This document shows positions 53,241 through 63,428 of a stretch of 64,000 nt of DNA, in pieces. Below the pieces are notes generated by a model. That model saw only the letters and a program-made list of their open reading frames with translations, was not told the origin of the DNA and made no database searches. Numbering within the stretch: position 1 is the stretch's first letter; every line of letters begins with the position of its first letter. The stretch is from Solen grandis (lineage: Eukaryota > Mollusca > Bivalvia > Adapedonta > Solenidae): the NCBI GenBank assembly GCA_021229015.1, contig CM037789.1:42770377-42834376 (forward strand). The letters are read 5' to 3'. The translations under genes were made by a program, and so were the position numbers.

Positions 53241-54414
53241 GAATGGTTATGATCAGGATACATCGTTTAAAGTTATTCATTGATTGATTGAAATTAAATT
53301 GGAAACAAACTGATGTGCTTACACTTTAGAAAGGATGACTGACAATCTGGAATGACAGTCTCCCATATTTTCTCCTCAATAAACAAATCTGTAAGTTCAA
53401 AACTTTTTTTTTCAGAGTTTCTTCTTACATTTCAGAGCATGAGATTAAATACCATTTGCTATAAGAACATTCATGAGAAACTTTTTAATCACTAGATCAA
53501 TAAATAAGGGAGTTTTAGACCTTCTGAACTTTTAGTTAAGAGAAATCTGAGTTGAAATGTTGTGAAATGCAAGCAATGTCATTTTTTTATGAGGGTAAAA
53601 TTGAAACACAATAAATCATCAAAATAAAACTAAAAGAAAAAGAGAAAATATAGTATAACAGGTTTGTCAGTGATTGTTGTGCATCCGTTCATTGGCCGAC
53701 AGGCACATATATACAGACCATTTCGCTCTGAAATCAGACATTCTTTAAGTCAAGAAGTCCTCTCTGACTGTCACCAAGTCAATCTTCATGTTGGTATAAC
53801 ATTCCACACAGTGTTCAGTTGGGTAGTAAACATATGCATCAGATTTCCCACCAGTCACAGATTTGTCAGTTTTGTCACAAAGTATACCACAAAAATGTAT
53901 TGCCAAACCCCTGATGAAATGGTCTATTGGTTGATTGAGGTGTTAACTGCTGCTGAGGTGAACAGAATGCTGAATTTTGGCTTGAAAACTGGATAAAAGC
54001 TGCCCCTGACCTTTCTGAAACACTTATGTAGCTGCCCCTGGCCTTTCTTAAGCATTTATGTATTGTCAGTGTCCAATTAACCAGGTTTTTCGCAGCCACT
54101 CCCATTTTCTATGTATTGCAAGCTGAAAAAAAGTCGAAAAATGAAGATAATTAGTTGCATATTCATAATTTAATTCATAAATTAGAAAGAGATTCCAGAG
54201 ATACTGGATTCACATACTGCATATTACTCACAATAGGGGATAAATATATCAGGCGCCCAATGTTTGACTGTGACATAAGTGGCAGGTCTGTCTAATTATG
54301 CCTACACATGGTTATAATTACCCTATAACTCCTAGAATTCAGGGACAAATTCTAAAATGAAGGGGGATAATGTCACAGTACTGATTACTCACAATAGGGA
54401 AGAAAGATGTGTAT
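53241..54414. other. no recognised feature
   Basis: AT-rich. The 110-codon stretch at 53664-53996 (plus) lacks a recognisable domain and overlaps an equally open minus frame. Confidence 0.3.
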
Positions 54415-54510
54415 GTGGCTGTGAAGTTTAGCTGGTAGAGCATTCGCCCTGTAAGCAAGAGACCCCGGGTTCCAGTCACGGTCAGGCTGCAAATCTTTCT
54501 CTCTTAACAG
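54415..54510 (+). mobile_element. SINE family D copy (tRNA-derived)
   Basis: GTTTAGCTGGTAGAGCATTC resembles a tRNA D-arm with a shortened loop. CCCTGTAAGCAAGAGACCCC takes the anticodon-arm position, and CGGGTTCCAGTCACGG is a B-box region with changes that weaken a T-arm. GGTCAGGCTGCAAATCTTTC then CTCTTA follows, as in the two inverted copies near 51.3-51.6 kb. A functional tRNA is unlikely. Confidence 0.6.
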
Positions 54511-55309
54511 TGACATATAGGTGTTAAAATAAAAAAACAAATGTATTGCAATAAAGCATTAAAATTTCATTACATAAATTGTTTCCCATATTTTTATTTA
54601 CTCATTATATACATTTTGTTTCCATAAATTAATTACACTCATAGCTGAACACAAAGCTGCAGATATCTGAAATGAATTTTGATAGAATGAAGAATTTATT
54701 TGAAATCCCTCACTCCAACCCCCACCCCCTTTCTTAGGTTGTTTTTTTTTTTCTGTTTCAAATTATGTTATGTAAAAACTTGAACTAGTAAGCCGATATT
54801 TTTACAAATTTCACCAAATACCTTTTCCTCTGCCTAGAAATACTGTAGTCATCATATTGTGAAATCACAGGAACCTGCTATTCAGTCAAATAAAAAAAAA
54901 AAACATAAAAAAAAAATCGACCCCTCTATATTGTCCAGACCAGAAAAATCCTTTGTAAAGCTGTCCCAACAATTATTCCTATGCGGTATGGAAGGCATTG
55001 CATTCCTGGTGTTTATTTATATATAGAGAGGTCGATTTTTTTTTTTACTGAATATCGGTGTCCTGTGGTGAAATCTAAAGTATCAAAAAAATACAGCAAT
55101 GTAAAAGTCCGAACCTGAGTCCATAATTTTATGAAGTATAGGGCTTCTTCATCATCATCATCAGTAATCTTTTGTTTCAAAATTGAATACCATATTCTCA
55201 TAATGTGGATAAAAATACTGATCTTGCACAGCAGTCGAGAAAGATTTTTTTACAGATAAATTTTTTATTTGCACAGACAAGTTAAAAACTCGGGTTAAAA
55301 GATTTGCAT
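54511..55309. other. no gene recognised; A/T-rich low complexity
   Basis: Contains T and A runs (54742-54752, 54893-54902, 54908-54916). GAGAGGTCGATTTTTTTTTT near 55024 and AAAAAAAAATCGACCCCTCT near 54906 are inverted copies about 100 bp apart, possibly a small foldback element. Confidence 0.4.
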
Positions 55310-56800
55310 TTAAGCTTATTAATTTGGACCCCAGTCTTGCAAGTGCTGACTGGAAGCCGCCAAGAGTAGCTAGAGTCTGTTCCAGAGAATGATAGATGCT
55401 GGACAGAAGCTGTACAGATAGGCTGATTTTTTTTTGGCAGAGATTTGGATAAATTGTTGGCTGTGTCCTCTTGTGATGTTACCTGATTAGATTAGAGGGG
55501 TGGGGGATGGATTGATGTCTGTATGATTGTGTAAGATCTTGTATAACATGAGTGGTGGAGTTCCTGTGTGCTGTAGCGTTTGCCACCCTATATCACAAGC
55601 TCAGCATGTTGTTTACACTACTGCATTGTTCTTAAGAAGTCATTTTGTACAAAGTGGGGAGCCATTTGCTGTACCATCTGAAGTTGGCTGATAAGATAGT
55701 CTGTATGAGGGATCCAGACTGAAGATGTATTCTCCAGGCTTAAGGGCATATGTTTTACAGTATGTATTTAAAAATTTTGCAATTAGTACTGATGTGAATG
55801 ACTTCACACTTCTCTGGATGAAATATCTGCCAATCACGCTCCCAATCTTAAAGACTGTCAATATCTTCTTGAAGTTGTCCGACATCGTCTTTGTTCTGTA
55901 CCTTTCTATAGATCAGACTATCGTCAGCAAATAGATAGACAGTTGCCTGATTCGACATGGCATATCATAAATATATGCAAGGAAAAGAGGTGGTCCAAGG
56001 ACACTAGCTTGAAGCACTCCTGATATCACTGGGGCTAATGCAGAGGAAGAGCCAAACAAGACAACAAACCAGGTCTGAGATATGACAGGAAGCTGGTCAG
56101 CCAGGAAAGCATGCTGCCTTGAATACCATAGTGTTCAAGCTTCTGGAGGAGACATTGATGAGATACTTTGTCAAAGGCTTTTCTGAAATCAAGTAAGATA
56201 TAGCATCAATTTGCGTGTTGTTGTCTATATCTTTGGAGAGATCATGTTTTATTGTTTCACAGGATTGTCAATGACAGAAACCATGTTGAATGTCAGATAG
56301 GATGTTAATTAAGGAATAAAATGTGACATGACTTTACTGATTACAATGTCCTCAAGGGTTTTACTACACATGGAGGTTAATGATATTGGACATTAGTTTT
56401 ACTACCTTTCTTAAATACCAGAAAGACAGAGAAGTTGCTGATTTTCAGTCAGTAGGGACTAGTCCTTGGTTGTGTGAGAGTTGGAGACAGTTCAGAAGTA
56501 ACCAGAAGATATGAAGGGATTTGTCAAGGCCTCCTGCTTTGTGTGGTTTGAGATTCTCAGAGGAGTTTCTGCACTAGACGACCATTACAGTGATGGATTT
56601 CATGGAGGGTGTGGTGGGTATCGGAAGGAAAGATTACTGTGAGAATCTTCATCAGTGAAGAAAACTGAGGATAAGGATGTGAGCTTTCTGTTGGGCATAA
56701 CATCCTTCTTCAAGGATGAGACACCCAGGTTGTACTTCCTACAAGACTTTATGGTAGCTCTCTTAAATTTAGTAGAAACATAAAAAGATGGCCATATAAA
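55310..56800 (-). pseudogene. degraded LINE reverse transcriptase (CR1/L2-like)
   Basis: Read on the minus strand from 56800 down, with frameshifts: SSVFFTDED (linker before the RT), KPHKAGGLDKS (the KAxGPD motif), LVPTD and a K-containing segment, QHGF and SCET, then LDFRKAFDKVSHQCLLQKLE with HYGIQGSMLSWLTSFL. The last is motif A with its catalytic Asp. Next come SLDHLF/LFLAYIYDMP and FADDSLIYRKVQ (catalytic ADD motif), DVGQLQEDIDSL and FHPEKCEVIHIS. The C-terminal part continues with relics to about 55310. The order fits CR1/L2-type non-LTR elements. The endonuclease domain is missing and many stops are present. Confidence 0.8.
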
Positions 56801-57899
56801 GGTGTAACGTGTATATGCTCGGAGAATTATTAAAATTCTGCTCAGCTATCTAGCTGAGCAAGTAGATGATGAACAAACATAAAATTAACCTATTCTTATT
56901 ATAAACATATAATTTTCCTTGGGCCTATCTTCCAACTGATTCAAAATGATTATGAAATGATTGGATGGACAATAATCAAGAAAAATTAAGCTGATATATA
57001 TTGAATTTTCCTTGGGGACGAACTTGTCCTTTGATTATGAGACAAAAGATATAATATATACACAAAAGTAACTATGATCTATGATGCTTTAGCAGCAAAT
57101 TACGTTGCCGAACTCTATACCTTGCTTAAATTCCAGCAAGAACCTATAGATGAGCGAGGGTTGCTCACCTATATATAATTAGGTATATGTCTCGCACTTA
57201 TCACCGTGCTACTACCGGACAGATAGCCTCCAGCTTAGTAACTCTAACGTTCAGCCACGGTAGTTTAGCTTTTGATATATTACTTTTCAAGATCAGCAAC
57301 AAGACTACTAGGATGGAACAAGTCCACTGTTCACTCTCTGTGCTGACTCTACTCGGATAATATATTATACGTTTTTACCGTAGAACCAAAGGCTTAGTTC
57401 TTTTCACTGGAGATGTTCTCTCTTCCACGACCAAGAACAGAATGACAAATTTAATTTTTTTATTTTTTTATTTAACAGTTAAAGACCCACAGCCATATAG
57501 CCAAAGGCGGCTAGGCATTATACGAGGTCTTTTAATTTTGAATTTCAAATGAATTAATTTTGAAAGATAATTTATTTTAATAAATGTGTCCTTAACTGCC
57601 AAAATAATCCCAAAAGTAGTGGTGGATAAGGTCTTGGAAGAGTTCTAATTTTGAATTTTGATAGCTTTTTAAAGTTTCCTTGAAAATGTAAGCTAAAATT
57701 AAAGAACGGAGATATCCGGGTGTACATTTATATTGTGTCCCCATTGGACTATTTGTCCAATAGGGCTCATAGTGGGTAGAATACTTTTTTGATTTTATTG
57801 GGCAGACCAGAGGGACCTCCAACAGCTAGAGAGAGCTGTCTTTTTGGTAGGTTTATATTGTAGATAGAGGATAGTATTCAGTACAGAGAGAGTGGAGTA
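56801..57899. other. no recognised feature
   Basis: AT-rich. GATGAGCGAGGGTTGCTCACC near 57152 is a small inverted repeat. T-rich low complexity lies at 57452-57475. The minus-strand open stretch at 57592-57822 is not recognised. Confidence 0.35.
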
Positions 57900-59136
57900 C
57901 GGACTTGTAGGGACTATGTACACCCTTCTATCTCAAAATCCGGATGCCAGAGACGTAAAAGGAAAAAAGAAAGATGTAAGGAAAAAAAAGAAAGGAATTT
58001 CCCATTTTGAAATTGGATAGCTAAAATGGGCAAGCAAGGATAAAGGTCCTTGGTAAAATATTGTGCCAAAGTGCCTAAAGATAAGTTCTAATTCAGAAAG
58101 AACTTTGCATATCGGCATTTTATTTTATTATAAAGATGTATATTCTTTTATTTATTTATTTATTACTCTTCTTTAATATTTTGAAATTTGCCGATATTGG
58201 ATTCGCGGTACATGTGGAGTCGCGATGGTCAATTTTATGTTACATACGCGCGGTTCTAGCCCAACATGTTGGTTTGGACTGTTGAGAGTGCTTATCGTAT
58301 GTTTTGTTCTTATTAATTCGTCTTTCTTATGTTACGACACGAAATTAACGCGCATGCAGCTTCCCCCGAACACAGGGCTGCCCTTTGCCCTTTCCCTGAT
58401 GACCTTTATGGCTCAAGGGCTGTCCTGTTCACCTTCTCGTAGCCAATGTGAGCCCCATGGACCAGTACTTTGTGGTCATTTAAATTTTGGAGTGGATTTC
58501 ATTTACATTTTTGTATTCAAAATATTAGTTACCAAAACAATTTTAACGATGTTTAGAAAAGCTAGTCCATAGGGTTCCCCCTCCACGCGTTCGTGAGGCC
58601 ATTGATAAATAGAAGCGACCATTTATTACAATTGCGGCCGCTCGCCCAGTTATTCCGGGCGAGGTACTGATGGTCGTCCTACCGGCACCTCGTCTGAGCG
58701 TCCTGCAGGTACCAGTTACAGGTTTAAGTACCTAGAATAACGGGTAAGGCCCCTTCTTCATCTCCAGCACCCGCTGACCTCTACTCTGTGTTAATGATTG
58801 GACGTGCAAATTAACACCAGCGCCGACGTCCGCCGGGGAACCGGGTTCGAGTATGTTTGAAGCGACCTAAGTGCACGACCACGGACCCCCGTCCAACACA
58901 CCCCCACAGTGCTGTTCACACTATTTTTGTTAATAGGGAAAGATATTTATCATAATTAAGGTTAAATTGATTGTTATAAACCCCTACTGTGGTACCCAGG
59001 AGAGATGGGCCTGATACGCCCAGAGAGTCTTAAGGTCTCAGACGTGTCCCCAGCCAAATACCACACCAGGGGATGCCCTACTTTATATATTTATTATTTG
59101 GGTCTCTCCCTATTTTTTGGGGTTTTAAATTTTCGT
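57900..59136 (-). other. probable 3' UTR or flank of the RNase H-bearing LINE, with a GC-rich block
   Basis: Directly downstream (minus sense) of the LINE protein. A GC-rich, CpG-rich block at about 58580-58920 (GCGGCCGC, GGCGAGGTACTG, GACGTCCGCCGGGGAACCGG) stands out from the AT-rich window. TTTATTTATTTATTTATTAC at 58146-58165 would be an AAAT-type tail in the minus sense. A 115-codon plus frame (58225-58572) with hydrophobic stretches is not recognised. Confidence 0.35.
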
Positions 59137-60917
59137 TTAGTATCCAGTTTCCCTAAGAAAAAGGATTACATTCCTGATAATAATGTCACTTTTGGTGCCA
59201 CTTGGGTATAAAAGGGATCTGATAGTCAGATTCTGGATTCTGGCTTGATACAGCCTATCCTGCAGGGCTTCTCTATATTTCGTAAGTTTTTGACACTGTC
59301 CAGCGGAATCAAAGAAAATATGACCCACTGTCTCAATTTCGTTACAGTAACGACATTGAGTTTCTTCAGAAAAATTTTGAGTGCGGATACCCGACATGCC
59401 CAGTTTTAACCTATTTATGGCTATGTCTTCTCTCCACTTGCTACTATAGTTGTAACATTTGGTTTTGACCTTTGGGGACAAACAATTTCATTTGTGCTTG
59501 ACTTTCCTCCCAGATTTTTTGGAACTTTTCTTGGGATTTCTGTTTAATGAGTGCATAGACCTCTCTTTTATTTAATTCAATATGAAGAGGGTGACCTGTT
59601 TTTGATCCTATCTTCGCATTCTCATCTGCCTGATCATTTCCCCTTATCCCCACGTGACTTGGGATCCAGACCAGTCTCACCATAGCAACTCCCTGGGACT
59701 GTAAAGATTGATGGATATCGTAGATTTCATTAATAATTTCTTGCCTATCACTAGAATAGCCTTTTTGAATGGAAATAAGTGCACTAAGGCTATCTGATAG
59801 TATGGTAACCTTTTTAGGTTTGTTTTGCCTAATCCATCTGTATGCGTTCAGGATAGCCAGTAGTTCGCAGGTGTAGATTGATACCCTGTGATCAATTTTG
59901 AATGCAATGTTTTGTATTAACAAATGTTTATGTCTGATTGCAATACCCGCCTCCGTGACCATTTCCTGGCTATCCTAGAATCAGAATATCAATAGAATCA
60001 GAATAGTTTTCCTGGATGTAGTTTTGTATGTAATTTTTATCTTCATCAGTAATTCCCTGCGATTTGCTAACTTTGGAGGTGAGACAGAGGTCTGGCTCAA
60101 TATTGTTTTCTGCATTAATATCCTTATATTCTGGTTTTTTAATTGAAATCTTTTGAAGTCCATATTCGTTGACGGTGCCCTGAATAGTTTCTGCATATGG
60201 GGGTTTGATTTTCTTGTAACCTTTTTTATTAATTCCACTGGATATCAGACTGGAATTCTTACTAGTTTTGTTGACTAGCAATCTTTCTCCCAGTCTGCTA
60301 GACCTTGTCAAGTATTTCAATTGACATATTTCTCTCATTATGTGTAGAGGTTTGACAGCTGCCTCTACGTGTAGCGACAGAGTTTCAGTGCATTTATATG
60401 CTCCAAGAGCTATCTTAAGGGCCCTATTCTGAATAACTTGGAGCTTTTGTAGATATGTTTTGCATGCAGATACATATATAATGCTGCCATAGTTGATCTT
60501 ACTTAAAATTAGTGCCTTGTACACCATTAGCAGAGTTGTTTTATCTGCTATCCAACTTTGACCAGATATGCGCCTTAGGATGTTTAAGTCTTTTCGCACC
60601 TTTTTACCAATTCTGTAATATGCTTGTACCAAGTTAGGCCTGGTCAAAGTGCATGCCTAGAAATTTGGCCGATGACGGGTATTCTAATTGTTTACCGTGG
60701 AGTTCCAGTTTAGGGACCTCCTCCATTTTATTTAAACTAGGGTTTTTAGAGACTAGTAATACCTGAGTTTTGGTGGGATTTATGGTAAATCCCCAGTTTT
60801 GTGACCTTCTTCTATAGTTTTTAGGACTTTTTGCATATGGCAATATGCTTGTTTAGGGGTTCTGGCCTCATGCCACACGGCGCCATCGTCAACGAATGGG
60901 ACAATTCTACTTTCTTT
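59137..60917 (-). pseudogene. LINE reverse transcriptase C-terminal half with RNase H domain
   Basis: On the minus strand the order is: VPFVDDGAVWHEA (catalytic DD motif, about 60870-60905), WGFTINPTKTQVLLVSKN, KFLGMHFD and SGQSWIADKTTLLMVYKA. LILSKINYGSIIYVSA and LQVIQNRALKIALGA follow, then an RNase H domain: TCELLAILNAYRWI (Glu), ILSDSLSALISIQ (Asp), RLVWIPSHVGIRGNDQADEN (Asp). The end is CRYCNEIETVGHIFF, a CxxC...H cluster. The first RNase H Asp (DGS) region is broken by a frameshift near 59970, and another frameshift lies near 59465. RT followed by RNase H and a C-terminal Cys cluster points to the I/R1/LOA group of non-LTR elements. Confidence 0.88.
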
Positions 60918-61573
60918 ATGTCCGGCGTCCGTCGTGCGTTGTCAACAATTTGGCTTGTTAACACTCTAGAGGCCATATTTTTAGGCCAATCTTCATGAAA
61001 CTTGGTCAGAATGTTTGTCTCCATAAAATCTTGGATAAGATCGAAATTGGGTCATGAGGGGTCAAGAAGTAGGTCACAAGGTCAAGTCTTATAAAAACCT
61101 TGTTAACACTCTAGAGGCCACATTTTTAGCAATCTCATGAAACTTGGTCAGAATGTTTGTCTCATAAAATCTTGGACAAGTTCAAAATTGGGTCATGTGG
61201 GGTCAAAAAGTAGGTCACGATGTCAAATCTTAGAAAAACCTTGTTAACACTCTAGAGGCCACATTTTTAGCCGAATCCTCATGAAACTTGGTCAGAATGT
61301 TTGTCTTCATAAAATCTTGGACAAGTTCGAAATTGGGTCATGTGGGGTCAAAAAGTAGGTCACGAGGTCAAATCTTAGAAAAACCTTGTTAACACTCTAG
61401 AGGCCACATTTTTGGCCCAATCTTTATGAAACTTGGTCAGAATGTTTGTTTCCATAAAATCTTGGACAAGTTTAAAAGTGGGTCATGTGGGGTCAAAAAG
61501 TAGGTCAATATGAAAAATATGTTGCTCATTTATAATCAGGTGAGCGATTCAGGGCCATCATGGCCCTCTTGTT
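60918..61573 (-). mobile_element. pearl-like element, copy H, inserted within the LINE RT gene
   Basis: On the minus strand it starts ACAAGAGGGCCATGATGGCC and CTGAATCGCTCACCTGATT. It runs through about four units with GACCTACTTTTTGACCCC, GACCAAGTTTCATGAAGATT and CTCTAGAGTGTTAACAAG, and stops inside the GACGCACGACGGACGCCGG tract. The usual terminal hairpin is missing, so the copy is 3'-truncated. It is the same subfamily as copy E. Confidence 0.85.
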
Positions 61574-61880
61574 TGGTGATTTGTTGTTGATTCTGTCTAT
61601 GTATTTTTTAAATGTGTTCATTATCAGGGAGAATATGATTGGTGATAGGACAGAGCCTTGTGGGCATCCGTTCTCCGTTATTAAAGGTTATGATGTGTCA
61701 TTGTTAATTTTGACTTAAATTACTCTGCCCTCGAGAAAGCTTCCTGTCCACCTAAGCATATTGCCCCTAATGAAGGACAGCTGTATCCCCCACCGCTGAC
61801 AGAGGAGACATGTTTTTCCTCTAATGGAAATTGCCCTGCTTCTGCCAACATTTTGATGTAGTTGACTTATGAAAAACTTT
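61574..61880 (-). pseudogene. LINE reverse transcriptase, upstream part (motif B region)
   Basis: On the minus strand, SFIRGNMLRWTGSFLEGRVI (the GIxGxxLxWxxxFLxxR region) is followed by a stop and then ENGCPQGSVLSPIIFSLIMN, the G-PQGSVLSP motif, and TFKKYIDRINNKS. This lies immediately upstream of the FVDD segment at 60.9 kb, from which it is now separated by pearl-like copy H. The 5' portion beyond about 61880 is lost, replaced by another repeat. Confidence 0.85.
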
Positions 61881-61889
61881 CCGTTGTTT

Positions 61890-63190
61890 AGAAAATATAG
61901 CATGGAAACAAAAATATCCAGGAATGAACACTGAACCATCAAATGTGACCTTGAACTTGAGCCAACATGACTGTCACCTGTGTTCTGCACATCGTTTCAA
62001 TTTGGTTTATAATTGAGGCAAGTTTCATTAATATCCTTCGAGGAGTATAGGAGTTATGGAGCGGACACAAAATTGTAAATTGAAACAAGTATTATGAAAG
62101 TATTGCTTAGGCAATACTAAGTCCCCTACCGGCAAATGGAAAACTAAGACCCCCCAACACACACACAAACACAACCTGTTTATTCTAATTCCAAGGGCCG
62201 TAATTCCGTCAAAGATCAATGGACCAGAACGAAACTCAAACTTGATCTGTAACTCATGGTGATAGACTCATACACCAAAAATAAGATGAATATCTGCAAG
62301 TGTTTAGAAAAAAAATCAAGAAAACTGCTATTTTAACGAAAATTTCTAATTCCAAGGGTTGTAATTCCGTCAAAAATCAATGGACCGGAACGAAACTCAA
62401 ACTTGATCTGTAAGTCATGGTGGAAGACTCACACACCAAAAATTAGATGAATATCTGCAAGCGTTTAGAAAAAAAGTCTGGAAAACTGCTATTTTAACAA
62501 AATTTTCTAATTCCAAGGGCCGTAATTCCGTCAAAAATCAGTGGACCGGAACGAAACTCAAACTTGATCTGTAAGTCATGGTGGTAGACTCACACACCAA
62601 AAATTAGATGAAAGTCTGCAAGCGTTTAGAAAAAAAGTCCATAAAACATGTGTGTGACTGACGGACGGAGTGCAAAACTATAGTCCCCTTCGGCAAAGCC
62701 AGTAGGGGACTAATTAAAGGTTCAAACACTTGACCTTCAAGTGTGACCTTGACCTTGAGCCGACATGGCTGTAACATGTGTTCAAATTGGAAATAGAAGG
62801 TTAAACCCCAACCTTGACCTTGAGCCGACATGACTGCAACCTATGTTCTGCACATCGTCTCATTTAGATATATATTTGAGGTAAGATTCATAAAAACTAA
62901 AAGTGGTATAGAAGATATGGAGCGAACACGAAATTGAAGGTTCAAACACATAACCTTCTAGTGAGACCTTGACCTTGAGCCTACATGGCTGCCACCTGTG
63001 TTCTGCACATTGTCTCAACAAGGTTTACATTTGAGGCAAATTCAAGAAAATCCATCAAGCGGTATAGGAGATATGGAGCGGACACGAAAACGTTACGGAC
63101 GGGCAGACAGACATACGGACGGACAGACGGACAGACAGACGAAAGCCATTCCTATAACCCCCCTCCCGCTTCTCGGCGGGGGGATTTAAA
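61890..63190 (+). mobile_element. pearl-like tandem-unit element, family M, interrupted and 5'-truncated
   Basis: Units of about 190 bp repeat TGACCTTGACCTTGAGCC, GACATG(G/A)CTG, GTTCTGCACATCGTCTCA and TATGGAGCG(G/A)ACACGAAA. After a GACGGGCAGACAGACATACG tract it ends in ACCCCCCTCCCGCTTCTCGG with CGGGGGGATTT, a strong hairpin like the one at 250-305. The 5' head was not seen. A second element (62085-62713) is inserted in it. Confidence 0.75.
62085..62713 (+). mobile_element. pearl-like tandem-unit element, family N, nested in M
   Basis: The head ACAAGTATTATGAAAGTATT and GCTTAGGCAATACTAAGTCC contains the hairpin AGTATTGC-TTAG-GCAATACT. Three units of 162-171 bp are keyed by CTAATTCCAAGGG(C/T)(C/T)GTAAT and CCGGAACGAAACTCAAACTT. 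A short GACGGACGGAG tract and the end AGTCCCCTTCGGCAAAGCC with AGTAGGGGACTAAT follow. AGTCCCCTAC near the start pairs with GTAGGGGACT at the end. Confidence 0.85.
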
Positions 63191-63428
63191 AAGGGGCATA
63201 ACTCCATAATCGAAATTGGCAAAGAGATTATGGTAATAAACATTGTAATGAAGTTTGTGGATGATTGCTTAAGAAATGAAGATGCTAGAGTGCAAACAAA
63301 CTAATTGTAGATGACGAGCGATTGCTCAAGAAATGAAGATGCTAGAGTTCAAACAAACTAATTGTAGATGACGAGACATTCATCAATCCCAATAGCTCAT
63401 CCTGAGCACATGTGCTCAGGTGAGCTAA
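63191..63428 (+). mobile_element. pearl-like element, copy J (5'-truncated, core as copy B)
   Basis: AAAGGGGCATAACTCCATAA, GATGATTGCTTAAGAAATGAAG and ATGCTAGAGTGCAAACAAAC match the units of copy B. The end is AGCTCATCCTGAGCACATG with TGCTCAGGTGAGCTAA. It starts immediately after the hairpin of family M, with no head. Confidence 0.75.

Noticed and set aside
53664..53996. 110-codon plus-strand frame
   Set aside because: Overlaps an open minus frame, has no domain signature, and no exon borders were found.
54421..54490. A tRNA gene (TGT-like anticodon region)
   Set aside because: Shortened D-loop, mutated T-arm/B box, and two related inverted copies nearby; it is a SINE.
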